Source: Manihot esculenta
Lineage: Eukaryota; Streptophyta; Magnoliopsida; Malpighiales; Euphorbiaceae
Assembly: GCF_001659605.2 (NCBI RefSeq)
Contig: NC_035161.2
Span: 5,598,662-5,662,661, forward strand
Direction of reading: 5' to 3'
Length of the DNA: 64,000 nt
Below the pieces are notes generated by a model. The model was not told where the DNA came from and ran no database searches. It saw only the letters and a program-made list of their open reading frames with translations. Shown here in pieces: positions 22,680 through 45,317 of this stretch (position 1 is its first letter; each line of letters starts with the position of its first letter). The position numbers and the translations under genes are program-made.

Positions 22680-23835
22680 GCTCTGGACTTTGTAGAAAAG
22701 GAAATCTTAAACCTGTCTTCCACAAACAAAAAGATCACAAATGATCTAAACAAAGTATGAACCATGAAAACATGAACAGAAGTTTAGGTAAAATATTTTC
22801 CTAGGAAAGAAAAGTATACCACTCACTGCAAGTATCACACAAAAAGGCAAACAAGTAAAGCCCATGAAGCTTCATAACAATCTACATCACTATATTCCAT
22901 CCCAATACATCATAAAAGATTCTTTACTCAGCATAATCACTCCCAATTTCCAAATTAATAAGAATCAGGATTCAAATAGACAATTTAAATCTGCATCTGC
23001 AACTTGATCCCATCCAAGAGTACCCAAGCTACTTAAAAAATTCTAACTAACATAGCAGTCATGTGTGAAGGACACAATTTGCTGTTATTAAAAAAGCATT
23101 TACGCGTCCGATCCAATATCACCACCAAGTGAAATTCTTAAAAGCACTTCAAATCTTAAATATAAGGCATAATCTAGGACTGCATTCAACATTTAACTGC
23201 GCCGCATGACTTGCAGCCAATTATATCAAGACCTGGTAGCTTATAGACATCATATTACAAAGACAAGAGGTTGCCAGTAGGCTATGCAATTCATGAGTAA
23301 ATTGCAAAACAGGAATGCTAAAACAAAAAAGCAAAAGCATAGGCTTAAAACCAAAAATCAAAACTAGCATAATATGAAGCCCAAAGATAAAGGACAAATT
23401 GTACCATATCCCAAATTTTCTATTCCTCAATAAACTAACCATATAACCATAACCACAGCAAAATAGCAGCATCGATCTATCTCATTTCAGTTCCAATACA
23501 TTGTATAAAAAATTTAAACAAGAAAAAGTCCTCAAAGAGGACATGTTTATGAATCCAAAATTACAGAGAAGCGACAGATCTAACAAAAGAAATTGCGTTT
23601 TGAACTTACAGCTACCACTTCAAGTAGTGAAAAAAAATTAGCACAGCTCTCAAAATCCAAGGTAGAAGAAGAGATTAATAAGGGTTTGAAAACGTACCTT
23701 AACGATTTTTAGGATCAGATCTGGAGAGTGGAAGCTAACGAGAAGAGATAGAGAGAGAGCAGCGCAGCAAGTGAGCTCACAAGTGATGGAAGGCGAAAGC
23801 GAAGGCAAAAGCAAATTGTGTTCGTTAAATAGGCA
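22680..23835 (-). promoter_or_regulatory. 5'UTR intron and promoter of the SPIRAL1-like gene
   Basis: On the minus strand a TATTTAA box at about 23825-23832 precedes a purine/GAGA-rich leader. A donor AAG|GTACGT (23698|23697) and an acceptor CTACAAAG ending at 22688, eight bases upstream of the ATG, predict a 1-kb intron in the 5'UTR. Leader introns are common in plant cytoskeletal genes. The exact start site is inferred. Confidence 0.5.
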
Positions 23836-26740
23836 AATAGATAAATTCAAATGAAATAAATTAATATTGATAATTCCCTCCTTATTTTTTTTTTGAAAAA
23901 TATATATATTGATATTTTATTTTTTTAGCACATGTTTAATAAATTACATTTTATAAGGCTCAGAGTTGAACTTAAGGGTTACTGAAAACTATTACAAAAC
24001 CTCAAACCCAAAACTCAAACAAAATAAATATTTTATGATATTTATTTAATTAGTTTATTTAATTATTTTTTATTTAATAAATATACTAAAATTTTGATAT
24101 TTATGAAAATCGAATCGAATTGATTTTTACCAGAAATTAAATCGAACCAAATCGATATGATTCAATTCGATTTAATCGATTTGAATTTTTAATAAATTTT
24201 TTATTTTTTACTTTATTTTTAATATTTTAAAATTTAATTAAAATATTTTAATTTTAATATAATCTAATCCTTTATATTATTAAAAATAATATACTATTAT
24301 CATTAATCGATTTGATTTAATTTTTTTAATTTTTTCTTATCAAAACTAAATCAAATCGAAATAACTGAAATTTTTAAAATTAAAAATCAAACCGAAATGA
24401 ATAAAAAGTCGAACTGAATTTTTAAATTAATTCAGTTCGATCGATTTTTTCGATTTGAACCATTAACCTTAATTAATTTAATACACTTATTTAATATTAA
24501 AACTCATTAAATACACTTATTTAATATTAATTTTGCATGAATAACTCTAGTAAGTTATATTTTTATATAATATTGCAACATTTTCAATGTCATGTTATTA
24601 ATTTGTCACCATGAACTATGATTACTATACACTTTTGGATTCTCTTTTATTTTTTAAAAAACATAAATATTTTTTTATTTTATAATAATGGGATTTCTCT
24701 TTTATTTTATTTTTTTATAAAAAAAGAAATAAATTTGAGTTTTTTTTTTCTTTTTTTAACTTGAACTTTAAGCAAATCACATAGGTCTAAAATTGAAGCA
24801 AGAAAATGAAATTATTCTATTCTTTACTTGCAAAGGGGTTATCCAAAACACATGAGGTGTGCACTCAATAATGTTTAAATACCACTAATCATAAAGCATG
24901 CCACTCCTTTTAGGAGAGACTCCCTTATAATTCTAACTTATTGTCTGCCTAAATAAATAAAGATTGATACATATTCTTTATTTAAACTTAATTTTATTAA
25001 AATTTGTATTTAGAAAGAACTTGACAAATTAAGTTTAACTAAATTTAGCAAGCACACCTCCTATAAGTGAAAATTTTTTTAAAAATATAAAATTAATAAT
25101 GGAGTTAAAAAACTATGTTCAAACAGTGAAATTAGCATAATAAGTAATAACTTGATATAACAAATGAGCTACTATATTGGTATGTCGTCTAATTCAAATT
25201 AGGTTTTAATTTGTATTTAATAGACGGTGATATTCTGAAACCTAAAAAATAGGATTTATATTGGGTGTCTAAGCTTGACTAGAGAAAAAGACTCTCTCTT
25301 TTATCCTTTTTTTTATCTGCTAGTAACATCTAACATCTAACAGCCTTTTTGCTATAGTGTTATCTATCTCTGTTACTCAAAACTATATGTATGGATGCGT
25401 CAGAACACCTCTCCACGCCATACAGCCATTTAATTCTCCTTGACACCTATGCTGTCAGGACTGCGAAGTGATCGTACTTATTTCCCTTATCTTATGTCAC
25501 ATGGGCTGAACTTTTCATGAGTAGGCCCGAGCGTGTAATCACTCTAGTCCACCTCTCATTGCAGGGGCTGGTCTCATGACGTTGGATCGATTTACCTGCG
25601 TGGACTTAATAGGTTTTGGACCCATAACTTTCTCCAGGGTCTGGTCTCGTTTCCTGATCAGGGAAACCTGGCGGTTATCAGACTTATAATTAATTTTTTT
25701 ATTAAAATTTAATAAAAAAATAATTATATTATATTACATTACACTCCACTAAAATACAACATCAAAATAATAGCTAATCCAAAATTAGTAATAGTTAATG
25801 AGACTTAAATGCTAAGTTTTTGTTTGCTTGTTTTTTTAGAGCTTTTGACATATCAAGATTAAAACAGAAATCACCAAAAGAGTACTACCAACATACCCTT
25901 TAGTTAATAAGGTGAGAAGTGTTTTCAAGTGATGTTATTGTTAGGTTCCATAACCTTTTCATTTGGTGGACTATGCAATTCAATTTCTCATGTTTGTGTT
26001 CTCAATTTTTTATTTAGGGTTTTCCAACCTAAATTGTGAATTAAGAAAAAAAAACTATTGTCCGGAAAAATCTTTCTGTTAATCTGTAATTATATTCAAA
26101 TTTTTTAAAATTTTATTCTATGTACTCAACTTTTAAATTTACAAGTAACTGTAACCAAATTATAAAATAAAAAAATATTATATATTCTCTATTTAGTATT
26201 ATAAAAAAATTTTAAATAAATTTTCACAAGTATAATTTTAATTTTTATTAAAATAAAAACTTTAAAATTAAAAGGAATTAAATTTTTTATTATAAATAAA
26301 AAAAATTATTAGAAAAGAAATTAATTAAATAAAATTATTATAAAAATTTTAATTTCAAACATAGGGATTGTAAATTGAAATTAAATTTAGCGATAAATTA
26401 AAGCAAAGTCATGTATGAGCCATACAGAAAAAGAGGTAAAACTTGTTTCTTCATGATTGTGTGATAATTGAATTCATTTCTTTTTTCATATGATTTATTT
26501 CAAACAAATCCTACAAGAAGACTGGCTGCTGGGATGTTTCATAATAAAAGAAAGTGGAAGATCAATAGACTTTTTACCTTAACATAAAGAATGAAAATTT
26601 CCAATTTCTAATCAATGCAAGACCAAGGCATATACTGAACCATCCATAAATATCATCAATGTTGGCTACATCAATTTTACATTATGGAGAGCAACTTAAA
26701 ATCCATGGATAGGGAATCTGACTTCTAAAAGTAAGAGGCT
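23836..26740. other. AT-rich intergenic region
   Basis: No gene is supported. It contains a degraded foldback repeat (about 24095-24480). A less AT-rich island at about 25377-25690 (containing CTGATCAGGGAAACCTGG) looks like a TE fragment of unknown class. Confidence 0.5.
24095..24480. repeat. degraded copy of the TCGATTCGATT/AACCGAATCG foldback repeat
   Basis: It has the same alternating AATCGAA / TTCGATT words at both ends and the same AT-rich centre (ATTTTAAAATTTAATTAAAA, here inverted) as the copies at 37153-37619 and 48729-49120, but lacks their GTGAGCA termini. Confidence 0.5.
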
Positions 26741-27499
26741 TTAATTTAGAATGGTAACAAAGCATCATTTCTCAAGCCCACATAAAAATGGAGTTAATCA
26801 CAGAGATAGAAAAGAAAAGGGGGGGGGGGGGGGGCGCTGCTGGGGAGGAAGGGGATTTACAGGGTTAAAGATTCTAGAACCACTAAAACCAAATGATGAA
26901 CTGGGAAACAGTCCTGTGCTCTTCCACCCCGTCAAAATTCAAAATGCAGCCATCCTGCACTCAATATAATAACGGCTTACAAATCAGAGTCTCTTAAGTT
27001 GCTGATTTTCAACAACCTGGCTCACTCATAGAAATTCAAAATGAAGGGAAAACTGAAACACCATCAGCATGCTTCCTTGTATTGGAATCAATTCTGGATG
27101 GAATTGACAATTCTCTCTTGAGGATGCTCCAGATGGCAAATAGCCACAAAGCACCAACAGATAGGGTTGCGAATGAGAATCCCAAAATTCTGCAACTCCC
27201 CTCATCTACCAGTATAAAAAGGGATGGATAAGAACATGTTTGGATGTATTACTGATTGTCACCCTCAATGGTAAGAAACAGAGATCATCCTTCTGTTATT
27301 TCCAGCTGCAGGGTAAAAAGATCAAGCATATAAGCCAAAAAAAGCTACCAGATTAACGATTCACCATATCTGATTCAAAAGATCCAGAAGAAGAGAATTT
27401 TAACCAAGGATAAATAAGTTAAAAAAAAAAAAAAACGTTCCATATTAAATGAAACAATCATATTAATATACTAGCTGTGCGAATTAGTACCGGAAAAAT
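26741..27499. other. 3' flank of the helicase gene with a 16-G run
   Basis: No coding feature. A homopolymer of 16 G (26819-26834) followed by more G-rich sequence stands out in AT-rich DNA. A poly(A) run of about 15 lies near 27420-27435. Confidence 0.5.
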
Positions 27500-36510
<9,011 letters not shown>

Positions 36511-36719
36511 TACTCTTCTCTGTGAGACGAGGATCAGAGGCCTAGAGGAGAGGGGAGAAAGAAACCCTCTTGAAAACGGTTAAACCCTTTTTCCTGCTCA
36601 ATCAAATACAAAACGCACAGTTTTGTTCAGTCTACTCCTTCTTCTGGTTCGGCCCTTGGGCTTTTTTCTATCCCTGACTTCTTCTAATGTGGAATTTTTC
36701 TATCCCAATCCACCTCATG

Positions 36720-37152
36720 CTCTTAATTTTTTTTTTTAAATTAATTTAGGATTCACTAAGAATCATAAAACAATCATATATATATATATATATATTTTAT
36801 CAATTAAACTAATTTAAATTATTTTGCAGAAAATTACCTTTAAAAGAAAATTCTTTTCATTAGTTTAAATATCACTATTAATTTATTGTAACTAAATTTA
36901 TGATTTTATACAATTTATTCTCACAAATTAATTATAAATAAATCTATTTATAAATTCTTGATTCCAAATATGTCAATTTATTTTTAGAATTTATAAATTA
37001 ATCTTACAAATTTACGAGATAAAAACAATACGCTAAGCCTTTATTTATTTAAAAAAAATATTTAAATGTAAAAGATTTTTCAATAAAAATATTTTACAAT
37101 AAAATAATTAAAATGTTGTAGCAGTTGATCGATAATAAGGTGTGAGAAGTAG
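36720..37152. other. AT-rich spacer upstream of the helicase gene
   Basis: Holds an (AT)n run (about 36777-36796) and AT-rich sequence only. The helicase promoter should lie in 36511-36720, but no clear TATA box could be chosen. Confidence 0.4.
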
Positions 37153-37619
37153 AGGTGAGCAGTATTCGATTCAAATCGAAAAAATTGATTAAATCGAATT
37201 GATTTAAAAATTTAGTTCGATTTTTTATACATTTCGATTCGGTTCAGTTTTTAATTTCAGAAATTTCGGTTATTTCAGTTCGGTTCAGTTTTGATTAGAA
37301 AAAAACTGAAAAAACCGAACCGAACCGATTAATGATAATAATATATTTTTTCAATAATATAGAGAAATTAAATCATATTAAGATTAAAATATTTTAATTA
37401 AATTTTAAAATATTAAAAATAAAATGTAAAAAAATTAAAAAATTATTAAAAATCAAAACCGATTAAACCAAACCGAATCGAATTGAATCAGACCGATTCG
37501 GTTTGATTCGGTTTCTGACCAAAATCAGTTCGGTTTGGTTTTTATAAAAACTAAAATTTCAGTTTTCAGTTTATTCGATTTAGTTCGATTTTGAACTGAA
37601 CCGACCGAATGCTCACTCC
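37153..37619. mobile_element. foldback (MITE-like) repeat, copy 1
   Basis: Starts AGGTGAGCAGTATTCG and ends CGAATGCTCACTCCT, giving imperfect inverted termini around GTGAGCA..TTCG. The arms are alternating CGGTTC/GAACCG and TCGATT/AATCGA words, and the centre is AT-rich and near-identical to the copy at 48729-49120. No clear target duplication was found, so the class is open. Confidence 0.6.
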
Positions 37620-37822
37620 TAATGGGAAATATAATTAAGAAAAAAGTAAGAAAAGATGAAAATGTGAAAGGTGGAGAGAATTACAATAAAAAAATCATAT
37701 ATGAAAAGAAATAAATTAATGAAAAGATAAACGATAGTAATATAAATCAAATTTTAAGAAATTATATCATTTTTCCCTTTTATATCTAAAAAAAAATGAT
37801 ATTCAACACTTTATTTACACCT

Positions 37823-40535
37823 TTTTTTTTTCTTTTGATACAAAAGAGAAGAGATCCATAAATAATAAGAAAATTATTGGAATACCACTGACGAGTTCAC
37901 ATCATTGTTAATTTGTCTGCAACACTATTTGCTTCCCCGTTGACATAACAAAACTGTATAAGCCATGGTTGCCGAATAAGCTCCTGACGTTGAGCTAACT
38001 CATTAGCAAACTTAATATTATAGTCCCATCAACATAGAGAATATTCAAAATAGTTTGGGAGCCAGTTCCACAATTAAATGTCAAAAACGCAACTCCCATG
38101 CCAAATGAAGACCGTGAAACACAACAACTCTGCTTTCATTGAAGAACAAAACCCAAAACGAACTAAGAACCCACTAATCCACAAACCTCTACAATCTCGC
38201 AATACACCACCTCCACCACTCCACTCCGGATTCCCTTTGGAAGTAACTTGACCCATCCCTACTTGGGAGCTTGCCACGAAATATTAACCCCAACACGACT
38301 ATCTCTCATGCCGTGTCGGGACAAACTTTCTACCAAGCCGATAGATTAAAATGTACCTGATGAGATAGCATTCTCCTCTCCTATTCTAATGACATCCGTG
38401 TACCATGAAAGACCCACTCATTTCTTCAACGCCAAAGCCGCCAAAGCGTGATACACACTGCCTGCAAAGGATTAGAGTCTTTGCATAGAAGACAATCAAA
38501 TACCTAACTATCCTTAAAACAATCTGCAATGGACATTCGCATGAAATTTCTACAACATCTAGGTGCCTATACCACAAATTAAACTTCTGATACAATACAA
38601 CAATTGTAAAACAAATGGAGCTCATCTTCAACAAGGGCCCCACAAGTTGCCCAATTCATATATTGGGTAAATCCCCTCCTACATCGTTCCATATTTGTTA
38701 TAATTTTCTTTTTCAATAAGACCCAAATGAAAACTTTTAAAAAACATACTAGAAGAAAAAGCTCTGCATGCAAGTAGATCCATCGCATTAATATCTTGAA
38801 CAAAAGATACACTCTCAATCCACCTACATCCTTCCTCCGAAAGAAACGGAGTAATCAAATCCCATTCCACCCCCTCCATGCCACAATTGAGACACCATCA
38901 AATCTTCTACGTAAAGGACCATGCCAAATCCAATCATCATTTCAAAAAGCAGTGTTATACCATTACACACAACATTATAGCAGCCACTCCTAGGGAAGGC
39001 AAAGCTATCCACAATCCCCTCCAAATAAAAGAACTCCCTAACTTTGGAACAAAGGCTTTAAACCCTAAGTAACTATCAAAATATTTACTTTTAATCACCT
39101 TTACCTAAAGAGCATTCTCTTCATGCAAGATTCTCGACCCTAATTTTGCCATAAAAGAAGATTTCATTAGGCGATAGCTCTGTATACCTAACCCTTCATG
39201 CCGAACTGGTAAGGAGACCTGCTCCCAGCTAACTAAGTGCACTCGAGTTCCTCCTTGTTGATCACCCCAAATAAAGCATCACACTCTCTTGTCAAATTCA
39301 TTACTTACTGATTTAGGCAAATAAATTGACTACATAAGATGATTTGATAATCCAGTAAGGATAAATTTAGCAAGATCCTACCCGCAAAAGATAAGACCGA
39401 AGTCTTCCATTTAGCCATATATGTATCCAGTTTCTCCAACAACTCAGAAAAATGAAATTTGTTAATCCTTCCCTAAATCATCGAAATACCAAGATACCGA
39501 TCTAAAGAATCCACTGCTTCCATTTCCACAACATCACAAGTCTGGGTCTTCAACCCTACATTCATGTTTGCAGAGAACAACACCTTGGATTTATTGAGTT
39601 GACCTTATGCAAGCTCAAACACCTCCAAACACTCCTTAATACCTCATTTGTTGTACAGAGGCTTCCCCAAAGGGAAGCAGATCATCCGCAAAGAACAAAT
39701 GAGATAAGGGAGGTCCACCCTGAGAAATTCTAAAAGGCTTCCAATCCCTTGTGAGGGTCAATTTCAAGATTAGATATCCCAATCGTTCCATAGCAAGCAC
39801 AAATAAATAAGTGGAAATCGGGTTACCTTGGCGCACCTCTCTAGTTGGCAAAAAGCTATCAGACACCTTATTATTCCATAGTACACGCATACGGGCAGAA
39901 CGTAAACAAGTATCTACTATAGAACACCATTGGGATGGAAAATTAGTTTGCCTTAATCCAAGATGAAACCCCACTGAAGTCTATCACAGGCCTTCTCCAA
40001 ATCCACCTTCAGCAACATCCACCCAGGACTCATAGATTTTTTATGCATCTTATGTATGACCTCTTGAAGGATAATGGCATTATCATGCATTTGCCTACCA
40101 GGAATGAAGCTGCATTGATTCAAAGAAATCAGCTGCGGGAGAACACACTTCATTATATTCACATGAACCTTAGATATCACTTTAAAGCCCACAATGGATA
40201 AGCTGATTGGTAGAAACTGAGATATAAACTCTGGAACTAGCACCTTAGGAATAAGAAAAATGAGAATGTCACCAACACCCGACAATACCACACCACCATT
40301 CAAGACATTCAAAACCATTGAAGTAAAAGAAGGTCCAACAACAACCCAAGACTGTTAAAAGAACATTGCATGAAAGCCATCCGGTCCCGACGCCTTATTC
40401 GGATCAATGGAAAACAAAGCCTGCTTTACCTCATTAGCAGAAAAAGCCTTTGATAATAATAGCACACTATCCTCACCAAAATAGGAAACCCATGATCCAA
40501 AATAGGCATACACACAAAGTACTGATCATCCAAAT
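37823..40535 (-). mobile_element. decayed LINE (L1-type) retrotransposon, 5'-truncated
   Basis: Minus-strand fragments in order: KASGPDGFHAMFF (near 40390), RT blocks including FIPGRQMHDNA and VDLEKA (40318-39953), REVRQGNP and the catalytic FADD (39974-39636), a zf-RVT-like cysteine/histidine segment ending ELHLFYNC (near 38600), and an RNase H-like segment (38277-38074). These are the 3' two-thirds of a plant L1 ORF2. A run of A on the minus strand (T run 37823-37832) is the probable 3' tail. Many stops and frameshifts; endonuclease and ORF1 are absent. Confidence 0.82.
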
Positions 40536-43500
40536 ACAAAGCTTTTGGAAAAGTTAAAATAAGTCAAATTAACATGTACTTTTATTCAAGAGTAAAATAA
40601 GTTTAATTCAAATTTTTTGATCAATTAAGTCCCTGTATTGTTATTCAGTGACTAAATAAGCTCTCATCTAATATAATATTATTTTTTTATAATAAAACTT
40701 CTTTTTATAATTTTAAAAATTATTTATTATACCTTTGTATTTTTTTTAAAATTTTTATATTAATTAAAAATATTAAATTTTATTATTTTGAAAAATAACA
40801 TTTTATTATATTAAAACTCATTTGCTCTTAATAAAAATATATAAATTTAATTAATTTAAAATTTTAAATTAAACTTAATTGATCATTAAATAAAAATATA
40901 TAAATTTAATTAGACTTATTTCCATAAATTTATACATATCACGCATTCTTATTACTTAACTCCCTTTCGCCTCTAATTAAACATAGTGGAAAAGAATGCT
41001 ATTTACTGAATAATTTGAGTACACCGATGATACTATGTAGTATTGGCAACTCAATATCAATGCATTATGCTAAGTAAATATTTTTTAGAAAAAATATTTT
41101 TCATATTTTTAAATATTTTTATTCAAAAAATTTAGTTAATAAAAAATATTTTTCTATCAAAAAATAAATTATTTTTCACACCTTAAAATTTTTATTAATG
41201 CATTTATATATAAATTTTATTTTCTAAATTAAAAATATTTTTTAAATATAAATTATTTTTTATAAATAAATGGAGGCTAAATATATATTTAAAATTTTTA
41301 GGTGGACTGCTACTGTATTAAAATGAGTCTCACCATTTTTTTTGGAGGAATAAATTTATTTGTACTTTAAAATTATCTTGAATCATGATAGATGGGGTGT
41401 AGATAAATATTTTTTTATTATATATATATAATTATTTTATTTAACAAATTTCAAATTTTATTTCTTTGATTTCTAAATCTCAATTTAAAAAAAAATTATT
41501 TAAATTATTATATAAAAAAATTATTTAAATTATCATAAGTGATAGTGGATCATGACGATTAAACGAACCTCAGAGTGTGCGATATTCACCCTAGCTTGAC
41601 CGATGGGTTTAAGATCTCTTCCGTTGTTGACCTTGGATTCCTGATTGTATTTTATATATTATTAGATATTTAAAATATCTCTTAATATTTAATATGAATA
41701 TAATTTAAAATTAATTTAAAAAATTCTTTTAATATATATTAAAAATAAAATGAATAAAAATTATGAGATAAAAAAAATATTAATTATATTTATTAGTAAC
41801 TATAAAAATAAATTTAAATTAAATTTAAATTTTTTAAGCTAAATACTCGCTGTATTTCATAATTTTATTACTTTTTTATTATTTTAAAATTATTATCTAT
41901 TTTTTATTATATATTATAATAATATATAAACTAACTATTATAATTTTATTTAATTTTATTTTAATTTCAAAATAGTTTTTATTAATTTATTAAATTTTAT
42001 AAATGAGTATTTAAAATTTTTCATAATATTTAATAAAATTTAATGTATTTAAAATAAATAAAATTAAAAAAATTAACAATAAAAATTATCTTTCTTAATA
42101 TATATAAAAAATTAAAATAATAATAATTATGAAATAAAAGGGTACACAGTATAACAATTAATTTTTAATATCTTGTATACATGTATTATGTTAAATGTCA
42201 ATTTGAAAAAAATAAATATTTTTAATATTATTTTGCATGTAATTATATGAAAAGACAAAAAAAAAAAAGAGATTTCAGGATTTAATGTTTTTTTATAAAA
42301 TATCAATTATAGTATTTTCCCTCAAAAAATAATATTTTAAACCTGAAATTGAATTTTAACATTTTATAAATAAACTAATATACATTATAACATTAAAACC
42401 ATTTATAAACCTAGTTAAGTTATTTTTATTAATTTATTTCAAATATTTTTCAAATTTTAAATGAAAAACTAAATATTAATGTCTAATAATGAATTAAAAG
42501 ATAAATTCACAAGTTATAAAGTTTTTTTTTTTTTTTTTTTTTGCGGTTTCATAAATTCTATGTTATACGTACATGAATATAAATGTAATGTTGGTTAGTA
42601 ACTCAATGCAATTAATAGAATTAAATTACAAATTAAATATATTTTTTTCATAAAATCCTTTCTAAACTAGAAATTACAAAGCAATACATAGCATTGAAGA
42701 ATGAATAAAAAATATATAAAAAGATGAAAAAAAAAGAATAACTTAACGAAATTATAAGTTAATGTTTTTTTTAATGAAAAATGTTATTAGGGAGAATAGA
42801 TTTTAAATTTAGGGTTTCAGATCTCATATCCTTTCTTTTTTTGTTGTTCTACATCTTTGGGTAAGGATAATTCTATTAGCTGCATATTAAAATGCATTAA
42901 TCAATTTTTTGGACACATCATAGGGTTGAATTATGTTGGATTATTTTCGGATGAATCCGTACCAATGTTTAATCCGACCTGCTTTATATCGCTAAATTAG
43001 AGTATGTAATTTACATCGCTAAATTAGAACATGTAATGTTGAATTGGTCTATTTATGAATGGTGTATTAGATTTTGAGTATATATTTTTATTCAGGATCC
43101 GATTTCACCATCAGAGATAAAAGACCCGACTCATTAATGTTTAAATTATTTAATTTAAAAAATTGACAATTTTTTCATCGTAAAATTAATTAATTCAACT
43201 TAGATGAATAATTTTATATTAAATCTTTGTATACAAACTATTTAATAAAAATTCTTAACAGTATTTTGAAAATTTTTTACTTTAATTTAGCTATTACTTT
43301 TATTATTAAAGGCTATTCTATGAACTTTTTAAAAATATAGAAACTCGTAACATTTTATAAGAATTATTATTTTTAATATAAATTTAAATAATTGAATAAA
43401 TAAAAAATAAAAAAATTTTGTTTTAAAATATAAATTTAATTTAACCTTTGGTTTGATTTGAATTTAATTATTTTATTTATTTTGACATTTAATTTTTTTT

Positions 43501-43687
43501 ATTTTGTTGTATATAGAACTCTTAGCTTTAATAAAAAAAAAAATTCATATTAGGTTCAAACTTCAAACTAGAGTAACATTCAGAAAATTCAAGAGGTGTC
43601 CACTCTATAGAAGTCTACAAAGGTCAACCCATAATTAATTAATTAATTAATTATGTTTTTTATTTTAGTTTTTTCGCTCGAAACCGT
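40536..43687. other. AT-rich intergenic region, no feature seen
   Basis: Very AT-rich with homopolymer runs (T21 near 42523-42542) and (AATT)n at about 43635-43651. No coding frame, RNA gene or bounded repeat could be supported. Confidence 0.5.
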
Positions 43688-43832
43688 TCATTTGATTCGG
43701 CTGTCTTGCTCGTCAGTGACATACTCCAGTCATCCTACAATGTTATGTGTTTTGTGGTTTCATTTGATTCGGCTGTCTTGCTCATCAGTGACACACTCCA
43801 GTCATCCTACAATGTTCTGTGTTTTGTGGTTT
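43688..43832. repeat. 72-bp tandem duplication
   Basis: Two adjacent copies beginning TTCATTTGATTCGGCTGTCT with a 72-bp period (second copy from about 43759) differ at only a few positions, so the duplication is fairly recent. It lies about 0.5 kb upstream of the G3BP-like gene's TATA box. Confidence 0.8.
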
Positions 43833-44004
43833 AACGACGTGTAATTTCTCTATTGGCGGTTGAGGTTTCCTTTTTGCTCATGGTAAGTGTCAGTCGTCAC
43901 CGCTAGTGATAGCCTGGATTTCAGCCTTTTCACCGTATCTAAACTCGTAAACTATTATTCAAAATAATAATAATTATTAAAAAAAAGCCACCGCTCTCAA
44001 ACGG

Positions 44005-44427
44005 CACGTGTAGATCACTACAAACTCCTCCCTCATTCCTTTAAAAGCGCGTGGCAACAACATACTTCTCACCTACCTTCAAGACCCTGCGAATTCATCT
44101 AAATCAATTAGATCATCGCCGTCAATCCACATCAAGATTAATATCAGTGACGAACATCAGAATCAATCACAGCCGCGAAAATCTTACTTTGTGGGCCCAC
44201 AATACTCTCACGTGATACTGAAGTGTGGACCCCACTTTCTGAAAATACTCACAAGGGAGGAGAGAAGAGTTGCAGCCAAAATCCCTGAAACCCCAAAGCT
44301 CTCTATAAAAGTCACCGTCCTATGTGATCGTTATTCCTTTCCGCCTCTCTGTGTATACTTGTCTTAAGTCTCTCTCTCTCTCTCTCTCTCTCGGCCCAGA
44401 GAGAGAATCTGATTGCACTTTCACCAG
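44005..44427 (+). promoter_or_regulatory. promoter and non-coding first exon of the G3BP-like gene
   Basis: CACGTG G-boxes at 44005-44010 and 44209-44214, and a GTGGGCCCAC palindrome (TCP-type site) at 44191-44200, precede a TATA box CTCTATAAAAG at 44301-44311. The first exon contains a (TC)n/(CT)n tract (about 44370-44392), typical of plant 5'UTRs, and ends TTTCACCAG|GTAGCC at 44427|44428. The 5'UTR intron 44428-45315 ends TTTTGGCAG two bases before the ATG. Confidence 0.7.
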
Positions 44428-45317
44428 GTAGCCCTAGCTCCTTTTTCTCTGGATTGCTTGATTGGGTTTTGATTGATTGCGTCCTTGTTTAAATGGGTTG
44501 ATAGCATATTTGTTTTTCTTTTTTTTGGTCGAATTTAATCCTGTGAGTTAGTTTGCTTTGATTTCGCATTGATTGGGTTGTTTTTTGATTTATTGATTTG
44601 CTTGTATTGTAATTTGGATCTGATTTTTAAGTTTTTGATTGATAGAGTTCTCTTCTTTTGACATGAGGCAATGCTTATCTTATTTTTTTTAGGAGTAAAG
44701 ATATTGTCCTGCTTGATCCTTTTTGGGTAGTGAATAATGTTGTTTTTTTTGTCCTTTTTGCTGCTAAGTTGATCAAAAGATTGTCTTTTTGTCCATAAAA
44801 ACTCGTTTTGTGATTTTATTTGAAGCTGCAATAGTGCAACGTGATTACTATTCAAAATTTCTGTAACTAAGGTTTTTCTAGTTCTTGTCGCACTTGAAAT
44901 TTTTATTAATGAGCTAATAATTTGATATTTTTAGTAATTCTATTTCATTTTGCTACATGTTATGAATGATTCCTTCCCATCAAGACTTATCTTTTACCCT
45001 GGGTTTAGGGTGTGATATAACGTTATTGCTGTTGTTTCTTAATTTACTGACATTGATAAGAAGCTGGCTCACTAACGAGTCCACTGGAATATTCAAATAT
45101 TTCATCGAATGTGTAACCTTCACTTAAGATCTTGACTCCATGCACCACGAAATTGTCTTTGAATAACCAAATGATATGTTTGTCTATGGTTTGTGTCTGA
45201 TTTCATGTGGATTCTCATTTTCAGTTTGTGATTTCTGTAAATTCATGATTGTTTTATACTTTTTTGTTTTCAATCCTACGTTAGGCACTAGAATAATATA
45301 AATATATTTTGGCAGGG

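Noticed and set aside
38796..39072. Plus-strand ORFs in 38796-39072
   Set aside because: They are antisense shadows of the decayed minus-strand LINE.
44535..44855. 106-residue minus-strand Lys/Asn/Ser-rich ORF
   Set aside because: It lies antisense within the 5'UTR intron of the G3BP-like gene and is low-complexity AT-rich sequence.
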